The position numbers and the translations under genes are program-made. The notes under the pieces were generated by a model that saw nothing but the letters and a program-made list of their open reading frames with translations, had not been told where the DNA came from and made no database searches. From Glutinoglossum americanum (Eukaryota; Ascomycota; Geoglossomycetes; Geoglossales; Geoglossaceae), in the NCBI GenBank assembly GCA_020080175.1, contig JAGHQL010000010.1:180178-244177 (forward strand): 64,000 nucleotides of DNA, in the 5' to 3' direction. Below, piece by piece: positions 46,844-58,808 of the stretch. Every line of letters begins with the position of its first letter. The stretch's first letter is position 1.

Positions 46844-49268
46844 ATGGAGAATATCAACATCACCGAGCTCGTGGAACGGCTGGGTAGTGATGAAGACGCT
46901 GTGCGCAAGATGGCAGTCTTCAAACTTCAATCAAATATCGGCGACCCTTCATTCGCGGAGGTTTTCATTGCCAACGGGGGATTGAACAAGCTTCGCTTTC
47001 TAGCCTTGAATGCCACTGGGAACACTCTGGCATATAGCCTTACATCCTTCTCAAGGCTATTGGAAGTTGATAAGGGGTGGGACTGCGTCAATCAGGATCT
47101 TATCGCAAGAGTAAGTACTATGCGCTCCAATTGGTGCCTCGGTTTATTAATGCTGGATTTTCTGTTGTCAGGTTGTCGAGCTCGTCGTCACCCATCCCCT
47201 TGTTAACATCCTCCGCGGTGCAATGTCCATTCTCGTCGCAATAGTCTCGCATCCGCAGTCTACCTCGAAGCAGGCATCGCAACCGGGGGTTTTCGGCTTT
47301 CGAGCGTTAAAACCTGCGATTGCTGTTCACCCTCAATTTCTTGAGATGCTGGTTAACCGGCTATCGTCTGCAGACCACGCGCTATGTGCGAATGCCTTAC
47401 AATTGATCAATTCACTAATGCGTGACGCTATGACGAACGACGCGGAGAACGAGTGGCCGAGATTCATAAAACGGTTACAAGATCTGGGGGTTATTAAAGC
47501 TGTATATGTATGCGGTTATTATTCGGTGGATACTGGATACTGGGCAATGGGCTAATGCATGTCCAGATTTTGATGCAGAGTTCAGCGTTACATGATCTTG
47601 CGCATCCTATTCTCGAATTTCAAGGTCTGACTAAGGTTCTACTTCGGAAATGGCGAGAAGTAAAAGTTGACCTGGAGAAACCTGAGCATCGGAGGGCATT
47701 GAAAGGACTTCATCTAGCGAGTAATCCAGATCGGCCAGAAAGAACAGAAAAGAACACCGAGCGGGCAGAGGATGTGAAGAAGAGTCGCCGGCATAACCCA
47801 GAGAAATGGAGACGACTGGGATTTCAGACCGAGTCTCCGGCGTGGGAGTTTGGTGAAGTTGGGTTCCTGGGGGTGATGGACCTGACGGATTTCGTGAGGA
47901 GGCATGATGATGGCTTTCAAAAGGTGGGAGGTGTATATTGCGCCTGCTAGGTCATGGCAGTTTGTTGACCTCACTCTCCAGTTGCTTCTAGAGCAATCTA
48001 CCCAAAGTACAGAACAACGGTGTCCTGTTGCTCGGGCTAGTTTGGCGGTGACATCTATCCTCTATGAACACTTCGAAGTCGGATCATCCGACACCGAGGA
48101 AGCCAAAAGCTATCTGGCCCTTGACTCGCGGACGAATTTCGATAACCTTTTCAAACCGCTTCTTCTGCAATGGTCTAGATTGCATACGGCTGGTCTGCAA
48201 GCTTTATTCCGCATGTGGAAGGCTACTGGGGCGGAGCTTGATGATTTCGGCAAGGTAGTTGAACTCATCAAGATACTAATTGAACAGGTCGTTGGGCAGG
48301 CACCACGCACAAAGGATGTCAGTGACGTAGAAGAGGAGATCGCGGAATTTGACTATACAAGGTTGCGCGAGATGCAGATGGAGCTGCTCGAGGAGGCCTA
48401 TGAGGGTGCATGGGGTACTCATCTTGGGTAGAGTTCTTCTCCTCTCTGACTCCGTGGTTCGGTATTGGCGGAACCCCATGCTTATACGCGATTTCAACAG
48501 ACAAGTACGAGAGGAGCTGAAACACGAGGCCCTCCAGTTCGTCAAGGAGCAGCGTATTCGCTGCCTGCTGCAAGGTGCCTGGTTCCCGGATACCCTAGGA
48601 TATAAGCAAGAAAATGGCCCTATCACAAAGCACGATCTTAAACGCTCTGTTCCGTCTTCTTGGCGATATGTTCGGTTATCTCATAACCGCCGATATTTGC
48701 ATTACGCCGATTTTGAAGTGCAGGGCAACTATGAGCCCGGCTTGGACATGCTGCCTGAGAAAAGTAAGAGATTATGGTCCCCGTTGCTGCTGTTGATGCC
48801 GTCTTTCCTACTATCCGACCTTAGACTAAGAACCCTATTACAGTCGACCTCTCCATAGTTTCCTCCGTCGTCTCTAACGTCTCTGCTGCCTCACACTTGT
48901 CTAGTTCTTCCGCCGAGACCCTCACACCCTCGCCCGCCAGACTTGCCACCACAAAAATCACCATCCACGGTTACTTGCCCTCTTCGTCAACCAATTCCTC
49001 CCAGAAAAACACCGAACAGATACTCCTAACCCTAAACCCGCAGTCACACAGCCTAGCATCCGAGTGGTTAGACGGCCTACTCATGCTACTGAACCAGCAA
49101 CCCATAACCGCGGAGACGACGAAGCTTATCAATCTTGTGAGCAGCTACGGATTGAAAATCAGGTTGCTCAACGTCAGGTTCGAGGACCGCATGGTTGGGG
49201 AACCGGAGATGCCGGGGAGAGAAGGCCTGGATGAGGACTATTATTATGAGGTGTTTGGCGGTCTTTAA
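46844..49268 (+). CDS. ELMO/CED-12 family protein
   Basis: Six exons (46844-47110, 47172-47507, 47567-47923, 47982-48427, 48501-48763, 48844-49268) encode about 697 residues, with frames joining exactly at every junction. Residues 1 to ~250 look like armadillo-type helices (ELVERLGSDEDAVRKMAVFKL; SILVAIVSHPQS). The ELMO domain follows from about WRRLGFQTESPAWEFGEVGFLG to VKEQRIRCLLQGAWF. A C-terminal PH-like region follows (SSWRYVRLSHNRRYLHYADF). In animals ELMO proteins work with DOCK exchange factors to activate Rac in actin remodelling. A similar role in polarised hyphal growth is plausible but is inference. No DOCK gene is in the window. Confidence 0.85.
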
Positions 49269-50312
49269 AGGGGTTTGCTGAATCTGGAATTGTTTTTTTT
49301 TTGTATAGGGGCTGAGTGTAAAATTGATAGGGGAATTTGGAATAGGAGACTGTATAGAGGGCCAGATACTTGGTGTATTATTTTTTTTTCTTTCTCTTCC
49401 GGGGTGTGGTGGATGTATACCAACACCTTGTCCCCGCATCCCCGCTGTTTTCACACGCAGGCAGCGATCCGGAACTACAAATAAAATCACAGAAGGTTGT
49501 ACTATTCTATAGAAACTTGTATCTTCAGCGGAAATCCCACCCTGCACGAATATTTTGAAATCAAGTGGTTTCGTTTATCATGTCCCTACGTATAGAGATT
49601 TCGCGATAACTCGAATTAAACGTGCATGTTCTTTCTTACATATGCTAATGTTAGGGGGCTGCCAGAAGACCACTCCTATGTATTGGCGCGGATCTTAGTT
49701 TCCGTTATAGGACGAGCGGGGATATCTTTTCTCGTTGTAGCCGCGAGGGAGTTGCCCGAGTATTCACCATACAAGCATATGTCCGGGGTCTAGGGGGTAA
49801 ATCGCGTAGAATGACTCGGTCAAGTAGTCGGTGTATATTAGGCGTGACAATATGACCCTCATCCCCGAGAGTCAAGGAAAAAGGGGAAGAAAAAACAACT
49901 CTATCAGCGCCGTTGATATCGATAAGCTTGGTAGAATAGCGGTTCTCGACACTCATATCCATCTCTCCATTATGACGGGTCTATTCTTAGGGGGCAATAC
50001 ATCGCGATATCGTGTAGAAATGGTTTATCGATTATAATCATATACACGGAAAAATGAAAGAAGAGGGTGCTGGAGTTTAATCGAGAGCGGCGGCGACGCC
50101 CCCCTTCTCGTCTTTTTCATACACTCTCTTTCTTCCTCTAGAGGACTATCCGCATTACTATCTTGCATAGTTTCAGATTCAACGTTTTGTTTTTCTTTGT
50201 CCCAAACTAGGGTGGGTATGTTTACAATGGGCAGCTAGCTCCCTTAACCAGACAGACAACTCTTCGCTTTTCCGTTTTGATTAGGCACCAATCCTGCTGG
50301 GGGGGACGTGGC
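49269..50312. other. Intergenic spacer (convergent genes)
   Basis: Shared 3' flanks of the ELMO and SDH1 genes. It contains T-rich runs (49291-49300, 49381-49390) that may serve 3'-end formation. No supported gene. Confidence 0.7.
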
Positions 50313-52702
50313 TTAATAGACTCTATAAAAAGTAAGACATCAGTCTCGAGGTTTTAAAATAGTAGGGAATAGGGAAGGTGAAAAGCGAACCTCTTGAACG
50401 GTGGCACAGCCTTGCACTCTTTCTCATCTAGTGTGTGGCCCGTAACAGCTCTGTAAGTCAGATCGACTTTGCCATGCGGCTGCTTCTGGAATGTCAAGCT
50501 GTGTTTCATCCAGTTGTCGTCATCTCTTTCTGGGTAGTCCTCTCTAGCATGCGCACCTCGAGATTCCTTGCGGGCTGCGGCGGCTTCGGCCGTTTGAACA
50601 CTAAAAAGGATAAGCTCAAGTCTCTGATGTTATGGGGTAAGTAAGAGCGGCGTACGCGCATGTCAACAGATTCCGTAGCTCCAACGTCTCAACCAGGTCC
50701 GAATTCCAGATCATGCTACGATCTTTGGTACCCACTTGGCTGTACATCGAGTCAACTTCTTTAATCTTCTTCACACCCTCATCTAGAGACTCTTGTGTCC
50801 TGAAGACACTGACGTCCGTTTGCATCACTTTCTGCATGGTGGTGCGAATTTCATGGGTGCTCTTTGGTCCATCTGCGGTCCGGATCTTGTCGAGCATGGC
50901 GATAGATTCTGCGCCAGCATCGGCACGTATTTCTTTGTGTGGCTTGCCTGGCTGTAGCGTGTCGCGGATGGTGTGGGAGACGGCTCGGCCGAAGACAATA
51001 AGATCGAGGAGTGAGTTCGCGCCTAGACGGTTCGCACCGTGAACGGAGACACAGGCGGCTTCACCACAGGCAAAGAGACCAGGTACGATTTTGTCGTTGC
51101 CGTTCTCATCGATTGTAAGGACCTCGCCAGTGTATTTAGTCGGAACACCACCCATATTGTAATGGACGGTCGGTAAGACAGGGATGGGCTGCTTTGTTAC
51201 GTCGACGCCGGCAAAAATAGAGGCCGTCTCAGAAATACCAGGAAGACGCTCGTGGAGAACTTCCGCAGGCAGATGACTCAGCTGAAGGTAGATATGATCC
51301 TTCTCGGGACCAACACCGCGTCCTTCCCGAATCTCTAACGTCATGGACCGAGAGACAACATCACGACTGGCCAAGTCCTTTGCCGTGGGCGCGTATCTCT
51401 CCATGAATCGCTCGCCCTCTGAGTTAAGGAGATAGCCTCCTTCTCCTCTTGAGCCCTCGGTGATCAGGCATCCTGCGCCGTAGATGCCAGTTGGATGGAA
51501 TTGCACAAATTCCAAGTCTTGATTTGGTAAACCTGCACGTGCAACCATTGCCATACCGTCGCCGGTGCAAGTATGCGCGGAAGTGCAACTGAAGTAGGCC
51601 CGTCCATATCCGCCGGTAGCGAGTACGGTCTTGTGAGCACGGAATCGGTGAAGGGTTCCGTCTTCCTGGTTATATGCGAGAACACCTACACACTCGCCGT
51701 CTTCCATGATCAGGTCGAGGGCAAAATACTCAATAAAGTAGTTTGTATTGTGGCGTAGAGACTGGCCGTAGAGAGTGTGAAGAAGCGCATGGCCTGTTCT
51801 ATCTGCGGCAGCACAGCATCGGTAGGCCTGACCTCCCTTTCCATACTTCTGTGACTGGCCACCAAAGGCTCGTTGGTAACTATTCTCCGCTCTCAGTATT
51901 TCACTCAGATAATAGCTCTTGGGCATCACACATCTTGCCGTCCTCTGTCCGAGAAAAGGGACAGCCATAATTTTCCAATTCAATCACGCTTGCGGGTGCC
52001 TCTCTTGTCATATAGTGGATTGCATCCTGGTCACCGAGCCAGTCCGAGCCTTTGACGGTGTCGTACATGTGCCACCGCCAGTCGTCCTCGTGCATACTAG
52101 AGGCAGGGAGATAAGCCATTAGCAAGGCACAATTACCAATGTCTCCGCATTGACTACCTAAGAGCAGACCTACTTTCCAAGCGCGGCATTTATGCCCCCC
52201 TGTGCCGCTACGGTGTGACTCCTAGTCGGAAATAGTTTTGATATACAGGCCGTATTGAACCCTGCCTCTGCCAATCCAAACGCTGCCCGCAATCCTGAAC
52301 CACCTGCGCCAACAACAATGGCATCATATTCATGATCCTGCGAAACGCGTAAGAATCAGGACGAGTCAAGGGTGTTCATGTTGGCAAAGAACCCACAATG
52401 ACCGGGTATTTGTTGCTCACAAAGGGCGACGCTTCTTTGGCACGGAGGGGCTGGCTCGCAATAACCCGAGCTGCTCATAGTTCGGGTCGAGCGATTAGCG
52501 TGACGGTTCAAGAGAAAACGGTGGCAGTTGCTTCTGCGTACCTGCTGGGAGTGTCGAAGAGAAGAGTCGGTAGTTCGGTCTCAAGCCCTTTGAGAACTGT
52601 GTTACGCCAGTGTCAGGCTCCAGTGACAATGTGGGAGTCCCTCAGACACAGCAGACTCACCTTTGGCGCAGAGACAAATCTCCGCAGCCCGAGAGCACTC
52701 AT
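50313..52702 (-). CDS. SDH1: Succinate dehydrogenase flavoprotein subunit
   Basis: Eight exons (52702-52661, 52596-52542, 52473-52397, 52337-52174, 52096-51932, 51879-50656, 50600-50391, 50322-50313) encode about 648 residues. This is the catalytic FAD subunit of mitochondrial complex II, oxidising succinate to fumarate in the matrix. The presequence is basic, with a likely cleavage region near RLFSS. The dinucleotide-binding [10 protein letters not shown] is at residues ~68-77. The FAD-attachment His is His99 in [23 protein letters not shown] and the tail [14 protein letters not shown] are intact, ending in RVY. The last exon is 10 nt. The N-terminal exons lack an alternative ATG in frame, so the presequence had to be reassembled from two small exons. 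Confidence 0.95.
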
Positions 52703-53207
52703 GATTGCGGATGGGGAATTTGAGGCAGAAACCCTTTGAGAAAATTTAACGTGCCTTAAAAAGTTGCGACGGAATCGGAGCGCGAGGGTCAGGGTCATAC
52801 AAGGGCAAAGGACTCGGTCGAGTAGTTCAGTGGTGCATCAATTTCGAGCTTGGGGTATTCCCCCCATGCCGGAAGAGAGAACACCCGGCTGGCCAATGAG
52901 ACGCGACACGACAGTAAGCATCTGCCGAGGATGGAGCGGTACATCGATGAAAACGCGGAATGTACTTGCTATGCGCGCTTGAGTCCCTACCGCTCCCTAC
53001 AGTACTCCCGGTCACACTAGATTGCCCGTAAAGTCGCTAATCTGCATTTAATGACGATCATTACATTTCTCCTCAGTAAAATATCGAAGCTCGCTCAATG
53101 CAACTCTCTTCTATAGTACACACAAGTATCGTCTTGTACCCGCAGAACCAAAGTCGCTACACAATCCCACCATGCGTAGCCCCTCTCTCTTGTCTATAGT
53201 TAGGTGC
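52703..53207. other. Intergenic region upstream of SDH1
   Basis: Lies between the SDH1 start and the RPT1 stop, both minus strand. It should contain the SDH1 promoter. Nothing coding is supported. Confidence 0.7.
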
Positions 53208-54802
53208 TTAATTGTATTGCATATACGTCGCTGTAGAGTTGAACTTCAGATTTCCCTTGATCACCTTGTCCACTGCGCTCAAAAAATCCTTTTCTGTTGC
53301 GACCTTTCTTCGGGCCCTGATCGCAAACATCCCCGCCTCGGTGCACACGCTCCTCAATTCAGCTCCAGTGGAGTTGGGGCAAAGGCGCGAGATCAACTCC
53401 CAGCGGATATCTCGCTCTACCGACATGCTCTTGGCATGAATGCGTAGAATGTTGGCTCTTCCTTCCAGGTCGGGGAGAGAAAATTCGATCTTTCTGTCAA
53501 TGCGCCCGGGTCGCATAAGCGCGGGGTCGAGTGTTGATGGCCTGTTTGTGGCGAACATGACCTTTATGTTCCCTCTTGGATCGAAGCCGTCTAGTTGAGT
53601 AATAAGCTCTAACATGGTTCGTTGTACTTCATTGTCTCCACCAGCGCCATCATCAAAACGAGCTCCACCGATAGCATCGACCTCATCGAAGAAGATGATA
53701 CATGCTTTCTTGGTCCGTGCCATTTCGAATAACTCTCGAACCATTCGTGCTCCTTCTCCGACATACTTCTGAACTAGTTCGCTTCCAATGACTCGGATGA
53801 ATGTGGCGTCTGTCCGATTAGCCACAGCTCTTGCACAGAGCGTTTTGCCAGTTCCCGGAGGACCATATAGAAGAGCACCTTTTGGAGGGTCTATGCCGAG
53901 GTTGACAAAGCGTTCAGGAGAGAGTAAAGGTGTTTCCACAACTTCACGGATCTTCTCAATCTGGTCTTTGCAACCACCGACATCTCCATATGTCACGTCC
54001 GGCTTTTCCTCTACCGTCATCATGGTTACACTAGGATCGATCTTGGGCGGTAGCGGGAGAAGTATCTGGTAGCGATTGCGGTCGACACTACATTTGGACG
54101 TTAGCAATAACCCGAAATTAACAAATAAACACGAGTCGCAAGCATCGGCAAGAATGGACATACCCAACTCTCATTCCTTCCTCGATATCTGTAGGACTAA
54201 CTCTGTCCCCGAGGTTCACCACAAACTTAGCTATTTGCTTGACGTTGATAACGTATTTACTCTTCTCGGGATCCTTTTCGTCCTGGATGATTTTTGTGCA
54301 TCTTGCAACCTGGAGGGGTTGCTCTTCTGACATCCGTTGCCTATCTGCGGCAACGTCCCATAGGTGGGGAGGAGCAAGCCCAGTGTCAGACTCCTACATG
54401 TGATATTAAGCTTCAGGCTGCGCGTGAGGACTGGTGACTATTACCTTGACACCTGGAGTAGAGTTAAAATTAGACAGATCCAAACGAGAGATGAAGGTAA
54501 CTTTTGTGCAGGAGAGCCTACCTATCTTCTCGTTCACACTCGTTTGCTTTTCTTTTATTTGTGATTCCAGCTTCTTTAGGGCCGCACCATATGGTGCTGC
54601 GCCATAGGTCTTGAGTACTTGGATGTCCCTAGTGTTGCCGAGTTAGTATCGTAAGATGGATGAAATGAAGTTGGTTTTGTAAGACTGTAGGCCTAGATGA
54701 AACGTACTCATCAGACAGAGGTGTTATCTTCTTCTCTGGCTCATCATCATCTGCGAACTTCTTTTGGTACTTCTCCCAATTCTGGCCTGTGGCACTGGGC
54801 AT
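53208..54802 (-). CDS. RPT1: 26S proteasome base ATPase RPT1
   Basis: Five exons (54802-54708, 54628-54522, 54452-54445, 54393-54164, 54087-53208) encode about 439 residues. RPT1 is one of six AAA ATPases in the proteasome base that unfold substrates and feed them into the 20S core. It is assigned to RPT1 rather than other Rpts by the [20 protein letters not shown] block and the tail STATYMQYN. Walker A GPPGTGKT is at 222-229, Walker B IIFFDE ends at ~282, and the second region of homology [12 protein letters not shown] is intact. A helical N-terminus is expected from [10 protein letters not shown]. The third exon is only 8 nt and encodes 'GVK'. The start is the first ATG of the frame; a longer frame without ATG lies upstream. 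Confidence 0.95.
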
Positions 54803-55133
54803 GACGGGCAAATCTGAGTCTAGCACCTTCGACTGATTAACGCTCGAAGTCAAACAGTGCTTTGTAGGAACTCCTGAAAAGATAGACCCTTAAGATCAGA
54901 GATAGATAGCGAGGATAAGTTATACGAAGAGAGTTGATGTTTGATGTTATAGACAAGACAATGCGCAATGTAATCGAGTGAAGCGGCTGTGCTTGTACCT
55001 GGGGCTCAACCGAAAGCTGCCAAAAAGGGGCTAGCGTACTTTTCACGAATTTACAGACGCGACGAACCATCAACAACAAACCACGGCAATTTCATTAACT
55101 CCTATTAACCAACTACCTCTTTTGTCAGCGAGG
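54803..55133. promoter_or_regulatory. Compact divergent promoter RPT1 / CCT4
   Basis: Only 331 bp separate the start codons of RPT1 (minus) and CCT4 (plus). Both leaders and both promoters must fit in this space. I looked for the yeast proteasome element GGTGGCAAA on both strands and did not find it. The region holds an AT-rich middle and a TTACGCG-free right half with no obvious TATA box. Confidence 0.65.
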
Positions 55134-57266
55134 ATGCCGTATTCACAAGCATCTGGTGGTTCCACTAATGCGGCATTCAGGGTATGCAGGACGAGTTTTG
55201 GATATAGAACCATACAACTAACATCGGGATAGGACAAAGAGAAGCCCATGGCCGTTCGAACAGCTAACATCGTTGCTGCAAGAGGTACTGCCAAGAAATA
55301 TGCTCCCTGTGTACGCCCGCTAACCTTGAAATACAGCTGTTGCCGACGCTATCAGAACAGTGAGCTGTAGTTCCAAAGATCTCGTCGAGGATGGCAACTC
55401 TAACTCTTCGCTATAGTCCCTAGGACCCAGAGGGATGGATAAGATGGTATTGCCGCCACTGTCGCCTTTTTTGCACTTGCTTCGATAGACTAATCTCTTC
55501 ATCCTGGTAGATTCAAACTGGGAAAGGCGAGACCATCATTGTAAGAATTTTGCCCGGGAGGTCACTATTCACAGAGCAACTGAGCTTATGATGGCGATGC
55601 AGACAAACGATGGGAATACAATGCTTAGGGATATGAGTGTTATGCACCCAGCAGCAAAAATGCTAGTCGACCTGTCGGCGGCCCAGGATGTAGAGGCAGG
55701 TGACGGCACAACATCTGTAGTAGTTATCGCGGGCAGCCTTTTGGGAGCAGCGGACAGATTACTTGAAAAAGGCATGAGCCCTGTCGTAAATCGAGTGACC
55801 TATACTGTTATGTCTCCTAACTGACATACCTACAGGCATCCATCCAACCGTAATATCTGAATCGTTTCAGCGGGCAGCAGCAGCAGCAGTGCAAACCCTC
55901 CATGAAATGTCCCACCCTGTATCTCTGTCGGACCGCAGCACCCTCTATCAGGCCGCCTCTACCTCTTTATCATCTAAAATTGTTGCTCAGCACTCTGGCC
56001 TTCTCGGAAACATGGCTGTGGATGCCGTACTAAAGGTTATAGATGTGAAAACAGCAGATAATGTAGATCTAAAAAACATAAGGATCGTCAAAAAGGTTGG
56101 CGGGACAATTGATGAAAGTGAAATGGTAGATGGTTTAGTCCTTACACAGGCAGTAGTGAAGAGTGGAGGTGGTCCTTCAAGAATGGAGAAGGCAAGAATT
56201 GGCCTCATTCAGTTCCAGCTGAGTCCCCCAAAACCAGACGTACGGCGGCCCCTTCGTTGAGATTTTTTTTTAGCGATTATAGACTAATGCGAATTTATTA
56301 GATGGAGAATCAAATAGTCGTCAACGACTACCGCCAAATGGATAAAATTCTCAAAGAAGAGCGCACCTATCTCCTCAACATGGTTAAAAAGATCAAGAAG
56401 GCGAAATGTAATGTTTTATTCATTCAGAAGTCTATCTTGAGAGATGCTGTCAATGACCTAAGTCTTCACTTCTTGGCGAAATTGAACATTCTCTGCATTA
56501 AAGATATTGAACGCGACGAGGTGGAGTTTATCTGTAAGGCAAGTACTCCCCTGTCGATAACCCCTTGACGCCGCCCAAGCAACCACAGCTGATTGGATTC
56601 ATAGAGCACTGGCTGCAAACCTATCGCAGATATCGACTCTTTCACGGAAGACAAACTTGGCTCGGCGGAGCTTATTGAGGAAGTTCAATCTTCTGGCTCT
56701 CGCACTGTTAAAGTCACGGGTGTAAAAGGCGCAGGTCAAACTGTTTCTATTGTGTGTAGGGGCGCAAACACTTTAATATTAGACGAGGCCGAGAGAAGTT
56801 TGCATGATGCACTCTGTGTTATTCGTTGCCTGGTTAAGAAGAGGTTAGTCAGTCCATCTTACAACTGCTGGCCTATTATGCTAAACCCATCGCAAACAGA
56901 GCGCTCATTGCTGGCGGCGGAGCCCCTGAAATTGAAATCGCCCAGTCTCTTGCTAAGCAGGCCCGCGCACTGACAGGCACAGAGGCAATTTGCTGGAAAG
57001 CATTCGCAGATGCCATGGAGGTAATTCCCACAACACTTGCCGAGAACGCTGGACTCAACTCCATTAAAGTTGTCACGGATCTACGGCATAGACATGAGTA
57101 TGGTGAGAAGAATGCTGGTGTAAGCATCAAGAGTGGGGGTGTCAAGAGCAATATCGCCGAGGAAAATGTCCTGCAGCCGCTTCTTGTAAGCACGAGTGCA
57201 GTGGAACTTGCCGCCGAGACGGTCAAAATGATCTTGAGGATCGATGATATTGCACTCTCGCGTTAA
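55134..57266 (+). CDS. CCT4: Cytosolic chaperonin CCT subunit delta
   Basis: Ten exons (55134-55181, 55233-55284, 55337-55359, 55417-55446, 55511-55540, 55603-55771, 55836-56239, 56302-56538, 56605-56843, 56900-57266) give 532 residues, the usual CCT4 length. The subunit is part of the eight-membered TRiC ring that folds actin and tubulin. Signatures: [22 protein letters not shown] assembled across three short exons, the ATP-site GDGTTS (residues 94-99), [33 protein letters not shown], and GGGAPEIE near the end. Introns 6 and 8 start with GC rather than GT, and no GT donor restores the frame. [10 protein letters not shown] replaces the common NDGATILKxM, a mild variation. Confidence 0.95.
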
Positions 57267-57747
57267 TTCCCATAATTTAAGATAGGCATGAACTTCACTA
57301 AGATGTAATCTCGAGATATTTAAACTGCAGGAATGCTGTGTGATGATCGGATGTGGCTGCCGCCCTGTGGCGTATTCTAGCGGTGACGTTTCTCAGCCAC
57401 AATGATGATTCAAGAATGACTTCATCGCTAATCTGTCTCCGATTTCAAACAATTGATGTTGCCACATTTCTTGTTAGGATACTTGAAAAAACCTAGCTAC
57501 TACGTATTATTCCTTTATTCAGACCCATTAGCCTATCACACCTCATATGAGGATAGATGTATTTGGACGCCCGTCATGCGGTGACGTCGCTCTGAGCGTG
57601 AAGCCTGATATTGCTCTTCCCGCGTGAATATATATTAACAGACCATGTCTTCATGGAGGCTCTCATACGGTTCGCTACTAATAGGCGACCCTACTGCTGA
57701 ATTATAAAGACCTGTCAAATCCCTACTACTATACAATACTAATAACA
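57267..57747. other. Intergenic region CCT4 to small basic gene
   Basis: The CCT4 3' flank and the promoter of the next plus-strand gene. No coding signal. Confidence 0.8.
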
Positions 57748-58171
57748 ATGGCACTGGGACGACGAACTCGTCACTACCCCGCAACAACTACTGGTGGCGT
57801 GGCTACAACACGCAAGCCATCTCTCCTCTCCCGCCTGACTCGTTCCAGGCGCCCTGCTCGCACTGGAGTAGGTATCGCTACCACAGGGAGATCAAGCCGT
57901 CGCTTTGGTCGTCGTCGCGCGGGGGCGCCGGTCGTTGGTGTGGGCCACAAGCGTCGGCCGACACTTGGGACGAGAATCCACGGCGCAGCTAGGAAGTTGG
58001 CGGGAAAATTGACAGGGAATAGAAGCAAGGAAATTTCGGGCGACAGTGAGTAGTTCCATGACCCAGAGAAACAAGCATTAACTTACAATTCAAACAGGGA
58101 TGGAACATGGTGAAGTAGGAGTCGGGGTTGGGACCAGGACCACAAGGAGGAGACGCAATAGAATCTGGTAG
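57748..58171 (+). CDS. Small Arg-rich basic protein, fungal
   Basis: Two exons (57748-58045, 58098-58171) encode about 123 residues. The protein is very basic: Arg/Lys/Thr/Gly dominate, and the block HKRRPTLGTRIHGAARKLAGKLTG precedes an Arg-rich C-terminus (TRTTRRRRNRIW). Similar small proteins with a KRKPTLGDKI-like core occur across filamentous ascomycetes; I know of no assigned function. The second exon is inferred from a clean GTGAGT donor at 58046 and a CAAACAG acceptor. If the intron is retained, the protein ends three residues after the donor, giving 101 residues. Nucleic-acid binding is suggested only by charge. There is no signal peptide or membrane segment. Confidence 0.7.
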
Positions 58172-58808
58172 ATCCAATGGAGAGAGAGCACGAATAAGTG
58201 ATGAGAATAAACAGGAGGGCTTTTTTGGTTCTGTGGATTTGTGCAAGCGCTCCACATTTGGAGAATGTATTCTATATGAGGGCGTTGAGTGGCCCCTTGC
58301 AGAGTGGTGAAACCGGCATTTCTATCACAGCGTACAGTATACCGATTATTAGAATTAAAACATTTACGGCTTGAACAGGTTTGGTTAGATCGTGGAAGGT
58401 GCCCCATGAACATGATTGGTTTGCTGTTTGTTTCTGCTGCTTTCAACCAATTCGGAAGGTATATTGTCGGCATAGGGACAAGTACGTAGAAAGGGGCGTG
58501 TTCACTGTGGCTTGGTTACGCGCGTCTCAAGATACTTGTACTAAACACAAAGTGACTTAGGGGTCCCATGCAGGTGTTTATAACGCGTTCTATTTTAATC
58601 TTGGTGGGGATTGAACTGGAAGTTAATGCCGTCATACTGGACCTGAACGCTCATTGAATTCACATGAACCGTGTGGTTTCTTGACCCCGGTTATAAACCA
58701 TACTGGCCCCCCACTATCCTCAGGTTATTTTCGCGTCTTTTTTAGAGCAGCAGGAATACAGCTTACTAACCGCTGCGCCGTCGCTTTCATCAGAGATTGA
58801 GACTCAAG
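58172..58808. other. Intergenic region
   Basis: Spacer before the PX-domain gene. Only short open frames are present, and no RNA gene was recognised. Confidence 0.7.
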
